Assembly (NCBI RefSeq): GCF_029582805.1 | Contig: NZ_JAKKUT010000001.1 | Coordinates: 124,001 to 188,000 of the forward strand | DNA: 64,000 nt | Source of the DNA: Candidatus Synechococcus calcipolaris G9 | GTDB taxonomy: Bacteria > Cyanobacteriota > Cyanobacteriia > Thermosynechococcales > Thermosynechococcaceae | Direction: 5' to 3' | Shown here: one piece after another, positions 1 to 7,510 of the stretch | Layout of the letters: each line of letters begins with the position of its first letter | Numbering within the stretch: position 1 is the stretch's first letter | Made by a program: the position numbers and the translations under genes | The notes under the pieces: model-generated | Databases searched by the model: none | What the model was told of the DNA's origin: nothing | Seen by the model: the letters and a program-made list of their open reading frames with translations, nothing else

Positions 1-2
1 AG

Positions 3-1202
3 ATTCCTGAGCCTTTGCAAGGAGTCATGGATGATGTCGTCGATCGCCTCTGGACAGCAGCCCCCTGGCAAAATCTCCTAGATAGCCAGATATTCCGTAT
101 TGCCTGTAAAGCCTTGGACAGTTGCTTCTTCGCCACATTTTTAGGATTTCTGGGCGAAGAGTATGGCGTTCTTCTCTATCGTAATCTTGATTCCCTCATC
201 AGTTTCCGCCAAAATGTCTTCGAAATAAATTTAGAGACCAGTATAGAGTCTGACAATTTCAATGAGTCCGAGACAGCCTTTCTACGCCAAGACTGTATAT
301 TTCTGACCTTCAATCTTACGGATGAGGGAGATCGGTACCCTTCCCTGCTCCCTAGCCCGATGGACTCCCCCCCCAGCAGTAGCACTGTTGTTGTCCCTTC
401 CTTTGGCAGTATTCATCCCTTAGAAGGGTTACGTACCTATCTGGACGAAGAAGAAGCGGCAATCATATATATGGGGCTAGAGGCATTTCTCAAGTTCTGG
501 CAAAAAAATAATAAAAAGATTAACGTTAATCGATTTCCTGCCCTTGAAGCAACCACCAAGATCAAGCATCCGATCGCCCAGACCAATATTAGCTGGGTTG
601 TGAGTACGTTGCCCGATGTGACCGCTACATTGCAAGCCATGGAGCCGGACAAGACAAATCCTTTTCTAAGGACAACAGGGGATGGTCTAGACCTGAAAGT
701 TATCCCCATTAATGACAATTTTGTACCAGATAAGTCCTTGGTTTTCCTGGATGAGCGGCCCATGGCTTGGCTGGAGGAGGCGAAAAACTATACCAGGTAT
801 TACCAGGAGGGAGAATTACCCTTAAAAGCGTCTTCGATGGCAACCCTGATCATTCAAACGAGTCAACCAAAAGTACGGACAATGGTGCAAACCTTAGCGA
901 CAGGGGATGGTTTGAATTGGGTTCAAATCGTGAAGTCGGATGCCTCGCTCCATGAATCACCAAAGCATATTCTAATGCTACAAACCAGTGGCGGTGAGTT
1001 TATCTACTGTAATGAATACGATCCTGAAGATAAAGGGTACATGAAAGTCTTCAAACAATGGGATAAACTATGCCGGAAAAGTGGGGGGTGGTGTGTCGTC
1101 CTTTTAGCCAGTGGCATCACCGGAAAGGGACGGATGAACCCTCAATTTTCTGATCTATGGGCTTTCCTAGAGGTTCCCTATCTTTCCTTAGTAGATGACT
1201 AG
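3..1202 (+). CDS. Conserved hypothetical protein, probably 5'-truncated by window edge
   Basis: I do not recognise a characterised function. The reading frame is open from base 3 with no stop, through a TTG at 15 and an ATG at 27. The GGAG before that ATG is only two bases away, so the true start is probably upstream of the window. The protein is soluble, without signal peptide or membrane segment. Its N-terminal part is rich in aromatic residues. The middle has a Ser/Pro-rich stretch (SPMDSPPSSS, around residue 115), suggesting a linker between two domains. The last ~100 residues (from KVRTMVQTLA) look like a compact alpha/beta domain ending in a GKGRMNPQ-type motif; this loosely recalls DUF6930-type cyanobacterial proteins, but that is a memory-based guess. 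It ends 26 bp before the next gene on the same strand. Confidence 0.7.
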   Translation: MPEPLQGVMDDVVDRLWTAAPWQNLLDSQIFRIACKALDSCFFATFLGFLGEEYGVLLYRNLDSLISFRQNVFEINLETSIESDNFNESETAFLRQDCIFLTFNLTDEGDRYPSLLPSPMDSPPSSSTVVVPSFGSIHPLEGLRTYLDEEEAAIIYMGLEAFLKFWQKNNKKINVNRFPALEATTKIKHPIAQTNISWVVSTLPDVTATLQAMEPDKTNPFLRTTGDGLDLKVIPINDNFVPDKSLVFLDERPMAWLEEAKNYTRYYQEGELPLKASSMATLIIQTSQPKVRTMVQTLATGDGLNWVQIVKSDASLHESPKHILMLQTSGGEFIYCNEYDPEDKGYMKVFKQWDKLCRKSGGWCVVLLASGITGKGRMNPQFSDLWAFLEVPYLSLVDD

Positions 1203-1228
1203 AGCATTAGATGATTAGATGAACCCCC

Positions 1229-1816
1229 ATGAAATTTCATCAACGGCTAGCAATCGCCCTATTTTTTCCCTTTTTACTAACGGCTCTGACGGGAGTTGGC
1301 CATCGCATTGGCCGTAGTTGGTTGGGGCTACCGAAATCCTTTGGCCGGGCGATGATGACCCTCCATGAAGGCCGATTTTTGGGGGAGAGCCTAATTCCTG
1401 TATATGTTTTAGTCTTGGGCCTGGGTCTTTTGGCCATGATTGCCAGTGGTTTTCTGCTATTCTTTCAACGACCAACGCCAGGGCTCTTCACGGCTCGAAA
1501 AATTCATCACCTGATTGCCCCCATCGCTGCCCTGCCGCTGATTGTCAGTGGCATCACCGGTATTTCCTATCGACTGGGTCGGGCCTGGTTTGGCCTGAGC
1601 AAGGAACAGGCGGCCATTTTCTTGTCCATTCATCAGGGAACCTATCTGGGGCCAACATTGCGACCCTTTTATATTTTGCTCATTGGCTTGGGGGCGATCG
1701 CCATTTTACTGAGTGGCGTTCAATTGATTCCAGAAGTTCGTCAACACCTTATTTTGCCCTTGAGAAAAATAGGTAAGAGATTCAAAAACTCAACCGTTGA
1801 TGAAAACCCCACCTAG
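1229..1816 (+). CDS. PepSY-like integral membrane protein with internal duplication
   Basis: A 195-residue membrane protein that is an almost exact two-fold repeat. Residues ~1-85 and ~90-180 each contain a hydrophobic helix, a TG-(V/I)-x-(H/Y)-R-(I/L)-GR-x-W-x-GL motif, a short amphipathic segment with LHEG or IHQG, and a second hydrophobic helix ending in SG. Each half carries conserved His residues near the membrane face. PepSY-associated membrane proteins have similar two-helix units with His ligands and often act in metal or haem redox work; that function is an inference. Starts with ATG 26 bp after the preceding gene, so the two may be co-transcribed. The C-terminus is a short basic cytoplasmic tail. 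Confidence 0.75.
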   Translation: MKFHQRLAIALFFPFLLTALTGVGHRIGRSWLGLPKSFGRAMMTLHEGRFLGESLIPVYVLVLGLGLLAMIASGFLLFFQRPTPGLFTARKIHHLIAPIAALPLIVSGITGISYRLGRAWFGLSKEQAAIFLSIHQGTYLGPTLRPFYILLIGLGAIAILLSGVQLIPEVRQHLILPLRKIGKRFKNSTVDENPT

Positions 1817-1847
1817 GTTAGGTAGCATCCAAATTATGGTCGCCAGA

Positions 1848-2291
1848 TTACGGGCGATTGCCTAGGGCATCTTCGGGCATAATAATCAGCGTCGTTCCTT
1901 CCCGCCGTAGCACAAACACTTTTTTAGATTGGGGAATTTCTAGATAGGGATCATCACAGCGGGCCTGCCAAGAATTCCCTTCGTATAAAACCCGCCCGTG
2001 GCCCCCTGGAGCAATGGCCGTCAGGGTTTCTGCTTCAACGGCATCCTGGAGTAGGCGATCGCCCCGGCGGGGCATAAATCGTCGTCCCACATAAATCAGC
2101 ATTACCGCTAGGATCAGCCAGAGAACAACCTGAAGCGGAAAGTAAGGAATCAGTAGGGAAACAAAGGCAATCACAAAGGCACTGAGGCCCAGCATCATTT
2201 CCACAAAGGCCGTAGGAAAAATAACTTCTAGGAAGCATAGGACGGCCCCTAAAATAATCCAGAGCCAAAAGGGATCAATCACAGCAGCCAT
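1848..2291 (-). CDS. NfeD-like membrane protein (short form)
   Basis: A 147-residue protein with two or three hydrophobic helices in the first ~75 residues (WLWIILGAVLCFLEVIFP, then two more), followed by a basic RRFMPRRGDR linker. The C-terminal domain of ~65 residues is a small beta-barrel/OB-like fold containing GHGRVLYEGNSWQARC, the usual NfeD C-terminal signature. This is the short NfeD class that lacks the ClpP-like protease. Family members work with stomatin/prohibitin-like slipin proteins in membrane quality control, but no slipin gene lies beside it. Convergent with the preceding PepSY-like gene, with only about 30 bp between the stops. Confidence 0.85.
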   Translation of the reverse strand: MAAVIDPFWLWIILGAVLCFLEVIFPTAFVEMMLGLSAFVIAFVSLLIPYFPLQVVLWLILAVMLIYVGRRFMPRRGDRLLQDAVEAETLTAIAPGGHGRVLYEGNSWQARCDDPYLEIPQSKKVFVLRREGTTLIIMPEDALGNRP

Positions 2292-2431
2292 TTTTTAGAC
2301 TTCCCTGAGTAAATTAATGGGTTACATTTAGGACATGGAAAGGCTTTTTGGGGAATTTTAATATTTTTGATATTTATATTGTATACGGCTGACTTTAGCA
2401 GAACATTGGCAGGAGACTCTTTTTGATCGTT

Positions 2432-3058
2432 CTACCAAGTTTTTGCCTTAAATTTATCATCATTGAGAATCACCATACTATCACCAGACTGAGCTAGGAC
2501 AAATAAACCCTGATGATAGGCATAGCGGGCAACCTCCGGTGGAACGACCATGCCAGCCACGGCTCCCATTAGTTTCATGGAGCGATGTTGGGGGGATAAG
2601 CGTCTAAATTTGGCAATGCGTTCGAGATGCTCATTCACATCGGTTTGGCTGAGTTTACTTTTGACTTCGACGGCAACAGCTTCATCACCATTGACCACCA
2701 GTAAATCAATTTCCAGGCTATCTTCCCCTGCTTCAATCGTGACATCACTGGCAAGTTGACGCACAGCGATACCCCGCTCTCGAAAGAGACGGACGGCGGC
2801 GGGACGGACTTGCCACTCGACAAACTCCCCAAGGCGATTGCCTAGATTACCAATTTGTTGATTAACTTGCTGGATTTGGCGATCGGTCTTGCGAGCTTGA
2901 TCTTTGAGGATTTGCTCTGTTTCCTGGAAGCGGCGTTCTGCTTCCTGGAATCGACGCTCTGCTTCCTGAGACTGCTCCTTGAGAAGTCGTTCGGTTTCTT
3001 TTTGGGCTTCGGCGAGTTCACCCAATAAACGCCACACATCATCGGCGGTGGTTGCCAT
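2432..3058 (-). CDS. Coiled-coil protein with PD-(D/E)XK nuclease-like domain (DUF3782 type)
   Basis: 208 residues. Residues ~12-75 form a heptad-patterned coiled coil with near-identical copies of EAERRFQ; similar seven-residue units are also visible in the DNA around 2920-2990. The C-terminal ~120 residues carry EIDLLVVNGDEAVAVEVKS, which fits the D...ExK core of PD-(D/E)XK nuclease-like domains. Cyanobacteria carry many such coiled-coil plus nuclease-like proteins of unknown role (DUF3782 group), often variable in copy number. The ATG at 3058 is used because the heptad and nuclease parts need the full frame. It lies next to the degraded accessory patch at 3.1-5.5 kb. Nuclease activity is an inference from motif only. 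Confidence 0.8.
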   Translation of the reverse strand: MATTADDVWRLLGELAEAQKETERLLKEQSQEAERRFQEAERRFQETEQILKDQARKTDRQIQQVNQQIGNLGNRLGEFVEWQVRPAAVRLFRERGIAVRQLASDVTIEAGEDSLEIDLLVVNGDEAVAVEVKSKLSQTDVNEHLERIAKFRRLSPQHRSMKLMGAVAGMVVPPEVARYAYHQGLFVLAQSGDSMVILNDDKFKAKTW

Positions 3059-3102
3059 GGTTTTGACCCTAGATTTTTATGGCTTGTCTATCTCTAGGAT
3101 AC

Positions 3103-3870
3103 CTAACTGCACTCCGCCGCTAGGGCAGACTCTACGGGCACACCATCAATCTCTAAGACTATCTCATCTCTTTCTTCGAGTAATTGACAGAGGCTTTGCT
3201 CTAGGGGAAGTTGGGTTTGCTCCTGACCTTGCAAAATGGTTAGTAGCTCTTGGGGAAATTTCAACTCTACTGGCGCAGGCACAAAGACAAAGATGGTTGG
3301 TGGTGGTGTCACTGGGGGTACAGGAGGTTGGGGCACAGTTGATGTGACAGGTGTAACTACTAGCGGTGCTGCGGGGGGTTGCACGACAGGAGTCATGGCT
3401 GGAGTTGTTGTAGGAGGATCAGTAGGAGTAACGGGTAATTGAAACTGATATGCCCCCAAATCGAGCAAGCCATCCCTGAGACGAGGCTCCCCCCGCTGAT
3501 CTGTTGCCGGCAAACCTGTTTGGCTAGGATCACCTACGGCTAAGGCCGGACTGTCCGGTAAGAGGGCATGGGTTTGGGTGGGGCCGCCATTGTTGGCGAG
3601 GGGGCCAATAATTTGACTGGTTGGAACTGAAGGAGTAATGACGTTGCCTGCCCCACTGGAGATCCCGCCACCAATGCCCAGAGTGTTGTTTTGCCCAACA
3701 AGGTTATTGCCGGTAAAGTTTAGAGCGCCACCGTTATTAATTTCAGGGCCGACAGTAGCAGTAGACTCATTACCACTAATAATGCTGTTGGTCACGTTGA
3801 CCGTAACATTATTCACAATCCCGCCGCCGCCGCCGGATGAAGGATCCGTAGCCTTATTGCCACTGATCGC
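3103..3870 (-). pseudogene. C-terminal fragment of a beta-helix / choice-of-anchor surface protein
   Basis: The frame reads as the tail of a large secreted beta-helix protein. It begins ISGNKAT, continues with Asn/Gly-rich rungs (NSIISGNEST, GGALNFTGNNLVG), then the GGPTQTHALLP...ATDQRG...LDLGAYQF signature that closes choice-of-anchor-Q/CSLREA-type beta-helices. A Pro/Thr/Val-rich linker and a charged 45-residue tail follow. There is no native start or signal peptide. At ~3870 the frame runs out of phase into a HepT toxin remnant, so the apparent ATG at 3948 is an artefact of the fusion. The N-terminal part of the gene has been lost by rearrangement. No function is expected now. Confidence 0.75.
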
Positions 3871-4093
3871 GCATCCCAGCCATCGCTCGCCACTCAATAG
3901 CATCATATTTCTGACGCAACCCATCTGGTAACTGTTTGACAGCTTCACCGATTACTTCAATACTACAAACGTAAGCGCGCTTCAGCGTTTCATCTTACAC
4001 AAATTTCGCCTTGTCTAAACTCGTAGAACTCGCCATGATGTAGGTTGTTTCATCAAGAATGTGCTGTAAGTATTCACGAGCCAAGGGAGACAT
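3854..4093 (-). pseudogene. Broken HepT-like (DUF86/HEPN) toxin gene
   Basis: Translating the minus strand from ATG 4093 gives MSPLAREYLQHILDET, typical of the DUF86/HepT start. An in-frame TAA follows at 3997-3995, after codon 32. The same frame then resumes as DETLKRAYVCSIEVIGEA...EWRAMAGMRD, the classical HepT middle. At about 3870 the coding similarity stops and beta-helix sequence begins. HEPN toxins need an R-x4-6-H motif, which in this family follows directly after GMR(D/N); the Arg is present but the His part is gone. The gene is therefore doubly dead: nonsense codon plus 3' replacement. Its start overlaps the MntA-like gene by 20 bp, the usual operon arrangement. Confidence 0.85.
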
Positions 4094-4397
4094 ACTCGAC
4101 CTCATCGAATATACGCGGACCAATATAAGGACTTAATGATTCTATCGTGATGAGGTCAACTGCTCTACCAAAAATATCCTCTAGAAAAAAAGATAGGTGT
4201 ATAAAGTTATCAAACGTTTTCTGGGCTGGCTCAAAAGCAACCAAAATATCAACATCACTTTGAGGGTGAATTGCAGTGTCACGGGCAAATGAGCCGAAAA
4301 CACCGCATCGTCTCACTCCCAAACGGTGTAACTCCTGGTGATACTCGTGGAGCAGAGCTAGTACTTGGGCTTTCATTTGTACTGGCATCGTTTGCAT
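4074..4397 (-). CDS. MntA-like minimal nucleotidyltransferase antitoxin
   Basis: 107 residues with the minimal nucleotidyltransferase signature GSFARD...SDVDILV. The spacing between GS and DxD is 11 residues, one more than the GSx10DxD usually quoted for MntA. The C-terminal half (DNFIHLSFFLEDIFGRAVDL, GPRIFDEVEYV) matches the family. MntA enzymes adenylylate and silence the HEPN toxin HepT, whose gene follows directly but is broken. This is therefore an orphan antitoxin that may persist because it is harmless. The ATG at 4397 gives the standard length. Upstream lies an attC-like site, so the pair may once have been a mobile cassette. Confidence 0.85.
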   Translation of the reverse strand: MQTMPVQMKAQVLALLHEYHQELHRLGVRRCGVFGSFARDTAIHPQSDVDILVAFEPAQKTFDNFIHLSFFLEDIFGRAVDLITIESLSPYIGPRIFDEVEYVSLGS

Positions 4398-4483
4398 AGA
4401 CTAATCATCTAATGCTGAGTCTATCACAGCACAAGAGGCTCACAGATAACACTCAAGCACCGTCCCAAACAGGATATAAAGCA

Positions 4484-4573
4484 GCCCAACGACCCTGCGT
4501 TTGTGCTGCGGGGCGACCAAGTCTGAAGTTAAGCAAAAAATGCAAACCCGTCAGCACGAAACGCTTGTTAGCG
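4484..4573 (-). other. attC-like recombination site (candidate integron cassette end)
   Basis: On the plus strand, GCGTTTGTGCTGCGGG (4497-4512) pairs with CCCG (4547-4550), CAGCAC (4552-4557) and AAACGC (4559-4564). This makes a 16-bp stem broken only by unpaired T4551 and G4558. Such a stem with two extrahelical bases on one arm is the hallmark of a folded attC bottom strand. The outer boxes are GCCCAAC (4484-4490) and GTTAGCG (4567-4573). On the minus strand these read CGCTAAC...GTTGGGC, fitting or nearly fitting R'' RYYYAAC and R' GTTRRRY. The site sits 11 bp past the stop of the AbiJ-like gene, and the arm carrying the extrahelical bases implies the same orientation as that gene. No integrase IntI is in the window. 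Confidence 0.55.
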
Positions 4574-4584
4574 ATCTGCTGGAA

Positions 4585-5445
4585 TTATAAGTTACTTTTT
4601 ATTTTTGCTTGTTTACTACTCAATAAGTTAATAAAAGCACTGCATGACACAATCATAAACAATGCATCTTCTTGATCTAAATTGTCAGCGTCAAGTAAAG
4701 CATGTCTTATTCCATCTGCATCACTTGTGTACCCATATAAACTTGAAAATGCTTTCAGTAAAGCAGGGTGAATTGTCTTATTATTTTCAATAATCTTTAA
4801 TGCTTCTCCAAGTGTTGCCTTATCTTTATTAGCAATTTGTTTACAATGTGCTTCTACAGCGCTTATTGCTTCTTTAATTGAATTTCTATAATCAGGGTTT
4901 ACTCTATCAGAGATAAGTTTTAGCGCGGATTTCAGATGAATCTGAATAGAGTTAGTTAAAGATTTATTATTTAAAGAATTTTCAATGGATATAATCTCTT
5001 CTTCGTTAGTAATTGGTGTAATTATATCATCTACAAATCGATATCCAGATAATTCAATTTTTAATACTTCATTAACATACTGTATGAATTTCTCATTGGT
5101 TTTGTTACCTGAATAGAGTTCTGTAAAATAATTTGGTAGTATTTCTATAAAATTATAAACCTCGTACCATTGGGCAGAGAAAAAATACTCTTTTAGATAA
5201 CTTTTGATAAGATAAGTTTGAGATGATAACTCGTCAATTCTATTTTTAAAATAGTATACCCATAAGCTATTAATCAATTGCACAAAATCAGAGTTATTAT
5301 CGTGAAAATAAAATGCATTAATCTTATTCAAGTAAAATATATTAACAGCATTCCATAGAGAGTTTCTGAGATTATCGTCTATTGAATCAATCTGTATTAC
5401 TGATTTTATAGGTGTAATTCCTAATCTTTCGGAAAAGCTTGGCAT
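4585..5445 (-). CDS. AbiJ-like abortive infection protein
   Basis: A 286-residue protein from ATG 5445 (MPSFSERLGITPIK); an upstream in-frame ATG at 5523 would add 26 residues read through a hairpin, so I prefer the inner start. The N-terminus (FSERLG...SIDDNLRNSLWN) matches the AbiJ N-terminal domain 4. The C-terminal third (AISAVEAHCKQI, LGEALK, HPALLKAFSSLYGYTSD, GIRHALLD) matches the HEPN-like C-terminal domain of these proteins, with a possible R-x-H core. AbiJ proteins are phage-defence factors thought to act by abortive infection. The gene is markedly AT-rich compared with its neighbours and is followed at once by an attC-like site, both signs of horizontal acquisition as a cassette. 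Confidence 0.75.
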   Translation of the reverse strand: MPSFSERLGITPIKSVIQIDSIDDNLRNSLWNAVNIFYLNKINAFYFHDNNSDFVQLINSLWVYYFKNRIDELSSQTYLIKSYLKEYFFSAQWYEVYNFIEILPNYFTELYSGNKTNEKFIQYVNEVLKIELSGYRFVDDIITPITNEEEIISIENSLNNKSLTNSIQIHLKSALKLISDRVNPDYRNSIKEAISAVEAHCKQIANKDKATLGEALKIIENNKTIHPALLKAFSSLYGYTSDADGIRHALLDADNLDQEDALFMIVSCSAFINLLSSKQAKIKSNL

Positions 5446-5480
5446 AAATTTAGTGTTAAATGTATGATTTGAAAATTGAC

Positions 5481-5537
5481 CGCTAACTACTATATATGCA
5501 GAGACTTTCCATATATACGCCAAAGTAGTGAATAGCG
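5481..5537 (-). repeat. 57-nt imperfect palindrome, possible second attC-like boundary
   Basis: The plus strand reads CGCTA, ACTAC, TATATATG, an 11-nt loop, CATATATA, a 7-nt bulge, GTAGT, a 3-nt bulge, TAGCG. That is 18 paired bases with both bulges in the 3' arm, the same side as in the 4.5-kb attC-like site. On the minus strand it ends GTTAGCG, about 36 bp before the AbiJ-like ATG. It would mark the upstream edge of an AbiJ cassette. The 5' box is poor (CGCTATT), so this is a weak call; it could also be a simple regulatory hairpin. Confidence 0.35.
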
Positions 5538-5834
5538 TAAAATTTATTTCCTAATCTGGATTGTAGCCATGCTAACACTCTGATTTTTAGGTGTCAATAT
5601 TGACTAAATAGCTGACATAAAAACTGCCAAAATTGGGATTTAAGCATGGTTGGTCAAGGGATTTGGCTGGTGGGGTAGGGCCTGTCATGTGGAACTTTAC
5701 CGTATAATGTGCCTATTTGGGATGAAATAAAGCGATTTGATGCATATATATCCTGGCGAAATTAGAATCAAAGAATCTCTGTTGTAACCATTTAGAGATT
5801 CACAAAGAATTAAGGATTTCAGGCAATCAATAGG
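5538..5834. other. Intergenic region with an inverted repeat before the cysteine desulfurase gene
   Basis: No open frame of note in about 300 bp. The clearest structure is an 8-bp perfect inverted repeat, GAATCTCT (5773-5780) and AGAGATTC (5794-5801), with a 13-nt spacer, 34 bp before the next ATG. It could be an operator or a 5'-UTR hairpin. I see no convincing IscR-type site, and the promoter cannot be fixed by eye. Confidence 0.4.
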
Positions 5835-7022
5835 ATGTCCCAGCAACCGATCTATTTAGATGCCCAGGCCACAACTCCCCTAGATCCAGTGGTTTTAGAG
5901 GCAATGTTGCCCTACTTTATTGAGCGGCCGGGGAATCCTTCCAGTGGTGGGCATCGCTATGGCTGGGAAGCGGCAGCGGCGATCAAGGAGGCGAGGAAGA
6001 GGATTGCGGAGGCGATCGCCGCAGAGCCCCAGGAAATAATCTTTACCAGTGGGGCGACGGAGGCCAATAATTTAGCCATTAAGGGGGTAGCTGAAGCCTA
6101 TCTCACTAAGGGACGACATCTAATTACCGTCGCAACTGAACATCAAGCGGTTCTGTCCCCCTGCCGGTATTTAGAATCCGTCGGGTTTGAGGTCACTTAC
6201 CTATCGGTACAAGGGGATGGCTTAGTTAACTTAACTCACTTAGAGCAGGCGATTCGAGCCGATACGGTTTTAGTCTCGATCATGGCGGCCAATAATGAAA
6301 TTGGGGTTCTTCAGCCCATATCCGAAATTGGTGCTATCTGTCGTCAACGGGGAGTTTTGTTTCATACGGATTCCGCCCAGGCGATCGCCAAAATTCCCCT
6401 GAATGTTCAAACCCTAAATGTAGATTTAATGTCCTTAACCGCTCACAAAATCTATGGACCTAAGGGCGTAGGCGCTCTCTATATTCGCCGGCCCTCGGTC
6501 AAACTTGCGGCCCAAATTCATGGCGGCGGTCAAGAAAACAACTGGCGATCGGGAACCCTAGCCACACCACAAATTGTCGGTTTTGCCAAGGCAGTCCAGA
6601 TGGGACTAGAGCAACTTGAATCGCAAACCCTTCGATTGCAAGCATTGCGTCAAAAACTTTGGCATGGACTAGAGTCCCTCCAGGGGATTGAACTGAACGG
6701 TCATCCCCAGAACACCCTAGCGGGTTGCTTAAATGTGACGATTCATGGCGTTGATGGCCCACGACTGTTGGCAGAATTGTATCCCCACTTAGCCATCTCT
6801 TCCGGATCGGCCTGTAGTTCTAACCAGGGGCAACCATCCCATGTCCTCCTCGCTCTGGGGCGATCGCCCGCCCTAGCAAAGGCCTCACTACGATTTGGTT
6901 TGGGACGATACACGACGGAAGCAGAGATTGATCAGGCCATCCATATCATTCAAAACACCGTGGCAAAACTGCGGGGGTACAATTACTTAAATCTACTTAA
7001 ACCATCCCAAAGCAAGAAATAA
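5835..7022 (+). CDS. Cysteine desulfurase (NifS/IscS family)
   Basis: PLP enzyme that takes sulfur from L-cysteine for Fe-S cluster and other sulfur cofactor synthesis. At 395 residues it has the family's usual length. PLP-binding Lys205 lies in TAHKIYGPKG, the stacking His103 in ATEHQAV and Asp179 in HTDSAQ. The catalytic Cys327 lies in SSGSACSS on the long loop typical of group I (IscS/NifS) enzymes rather than SufS. It starts with MSQQPIYLDAQATTPL, a normal N-terminus. No isc regulator or scaffold gene adjoins it, common in cyanobacteria, where several desulfurase genes are scattered. It converges with the str operon end, 20 bp from the rpsJ stop. Confidence 0.92.
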   Translation: MSQQPIYLDAQATTPLDPVVLEAMLPYFIERPGNPSSGGHRYGWEAAAAIKEARKRIAEAIAAEPQEIIFTSGATEANNLAIKGVAEAYLTKGRHLITVATEHQAVLSPCRYLESVGFEVTYLSVQGDGLVNLTHLEQAIRADTVLVSIMAANNEIGVLQPISEIGAICRQRGVLFHTDSAQAIAKIPLNVQTLNVDLMSLTAHKIYGPKGVGALYIRRPSVKLAAQIHGGGQENNWRSGTLATPQIVGFAKAVQMGLEQLESQTLRLQALRQKLWHGLESLQGIELNGHPQNTLAGCLNVTIHGVDGPRLLAELYPHLAISSGSACSSNQGQPSHVLLALGRSPALAKASLRFGLGRYTTEAEIDQAIHIIQNTVAKLRGYNYLNLLKPSQSKK

Positions 7023-7042
7023 ATTTAGAGATAATAAAATGT

Positions 7043-7360
7043 CTAGAGCTTCACTTCAATATCAACACCGGAGGGTAAATCCAGTTTCATCAGGGCATCA
7101 ATGGTTTTAGGAGAGGGTTGATAAATATCAATAATGCGGCGATGGGTGCGGGTTTCAAAATGCTCCCGCGAGTCCTTATCTACGTGGGGCGATCGCAGCA
7201 CACAATAAATTTTACGTCGTGTCGGCATGGGGATCGGGCCCACAGGGGAGGCCCCTGTACGTTTAGCCGTATCTACAATGCGATCGCAGGATGTGTCGAG
7301 TAATCTGTGGTCAAAAGCTTTTAAGCGGATGCGAATTTTCTGCTGTTGCAGGATAGCCAT
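7043..7360 (-). CDS. rpsJ: 30S ribosomal protein S10
   Basis: 105 residues with the S10 core: [14 protein letters not shown] at the N-terminus, the [13 protein letters not shown] loop that packs into the 30S head, and [16 protein letters not shown]. In cyanobacteria S10 commonly ends the str operon, as here, 150 bp after tuf. S10 also acts as NusE in antitermination. The gap after tuf contains a 6-bp inverted repeat (GGCCGC 7456-7461, GCGGCC 7490-7495) without a clear U-run. Confidence 0.97.
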   Translation of the reverse strand: MAILQQQKIRIRLKAFDHRLLDTSCDRIVDTAKRTGASPVGPIPMPTRRKIYCVLRSPHVDKDSREHFETRTHRRIIDIYQPSPKTIDALMKLDLPSGVDIEVKL

Positions 7361-7510
7361 AATAAAGTCCTTAAATTTTCTAGGTTCAGTTAAAAGAAAA
7401 AATAGCCGTCAACATCAGGAACACAGAATTCATATCCAAGGAATTCACAATCAAAGGCCGCCCATTGAACCCTAGAGAGTATCAACTTAGCGGCCTAGAT
7501 CATGGATTGC

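Noticed and set aside
3103-3948. Intact 281-residue protein from ATG 3948
   Set aside because: The first ~26 residues are out-of-frame HepT DNA; only the beta-helix part is real and it lacks its own start.
7456-7495. Terminator between tuf and rpsJ
   Set aside because: A 6-bp inverted repeat exists but the loop is long and no U-run follows, so operon read-through to rpsJ is more likely.
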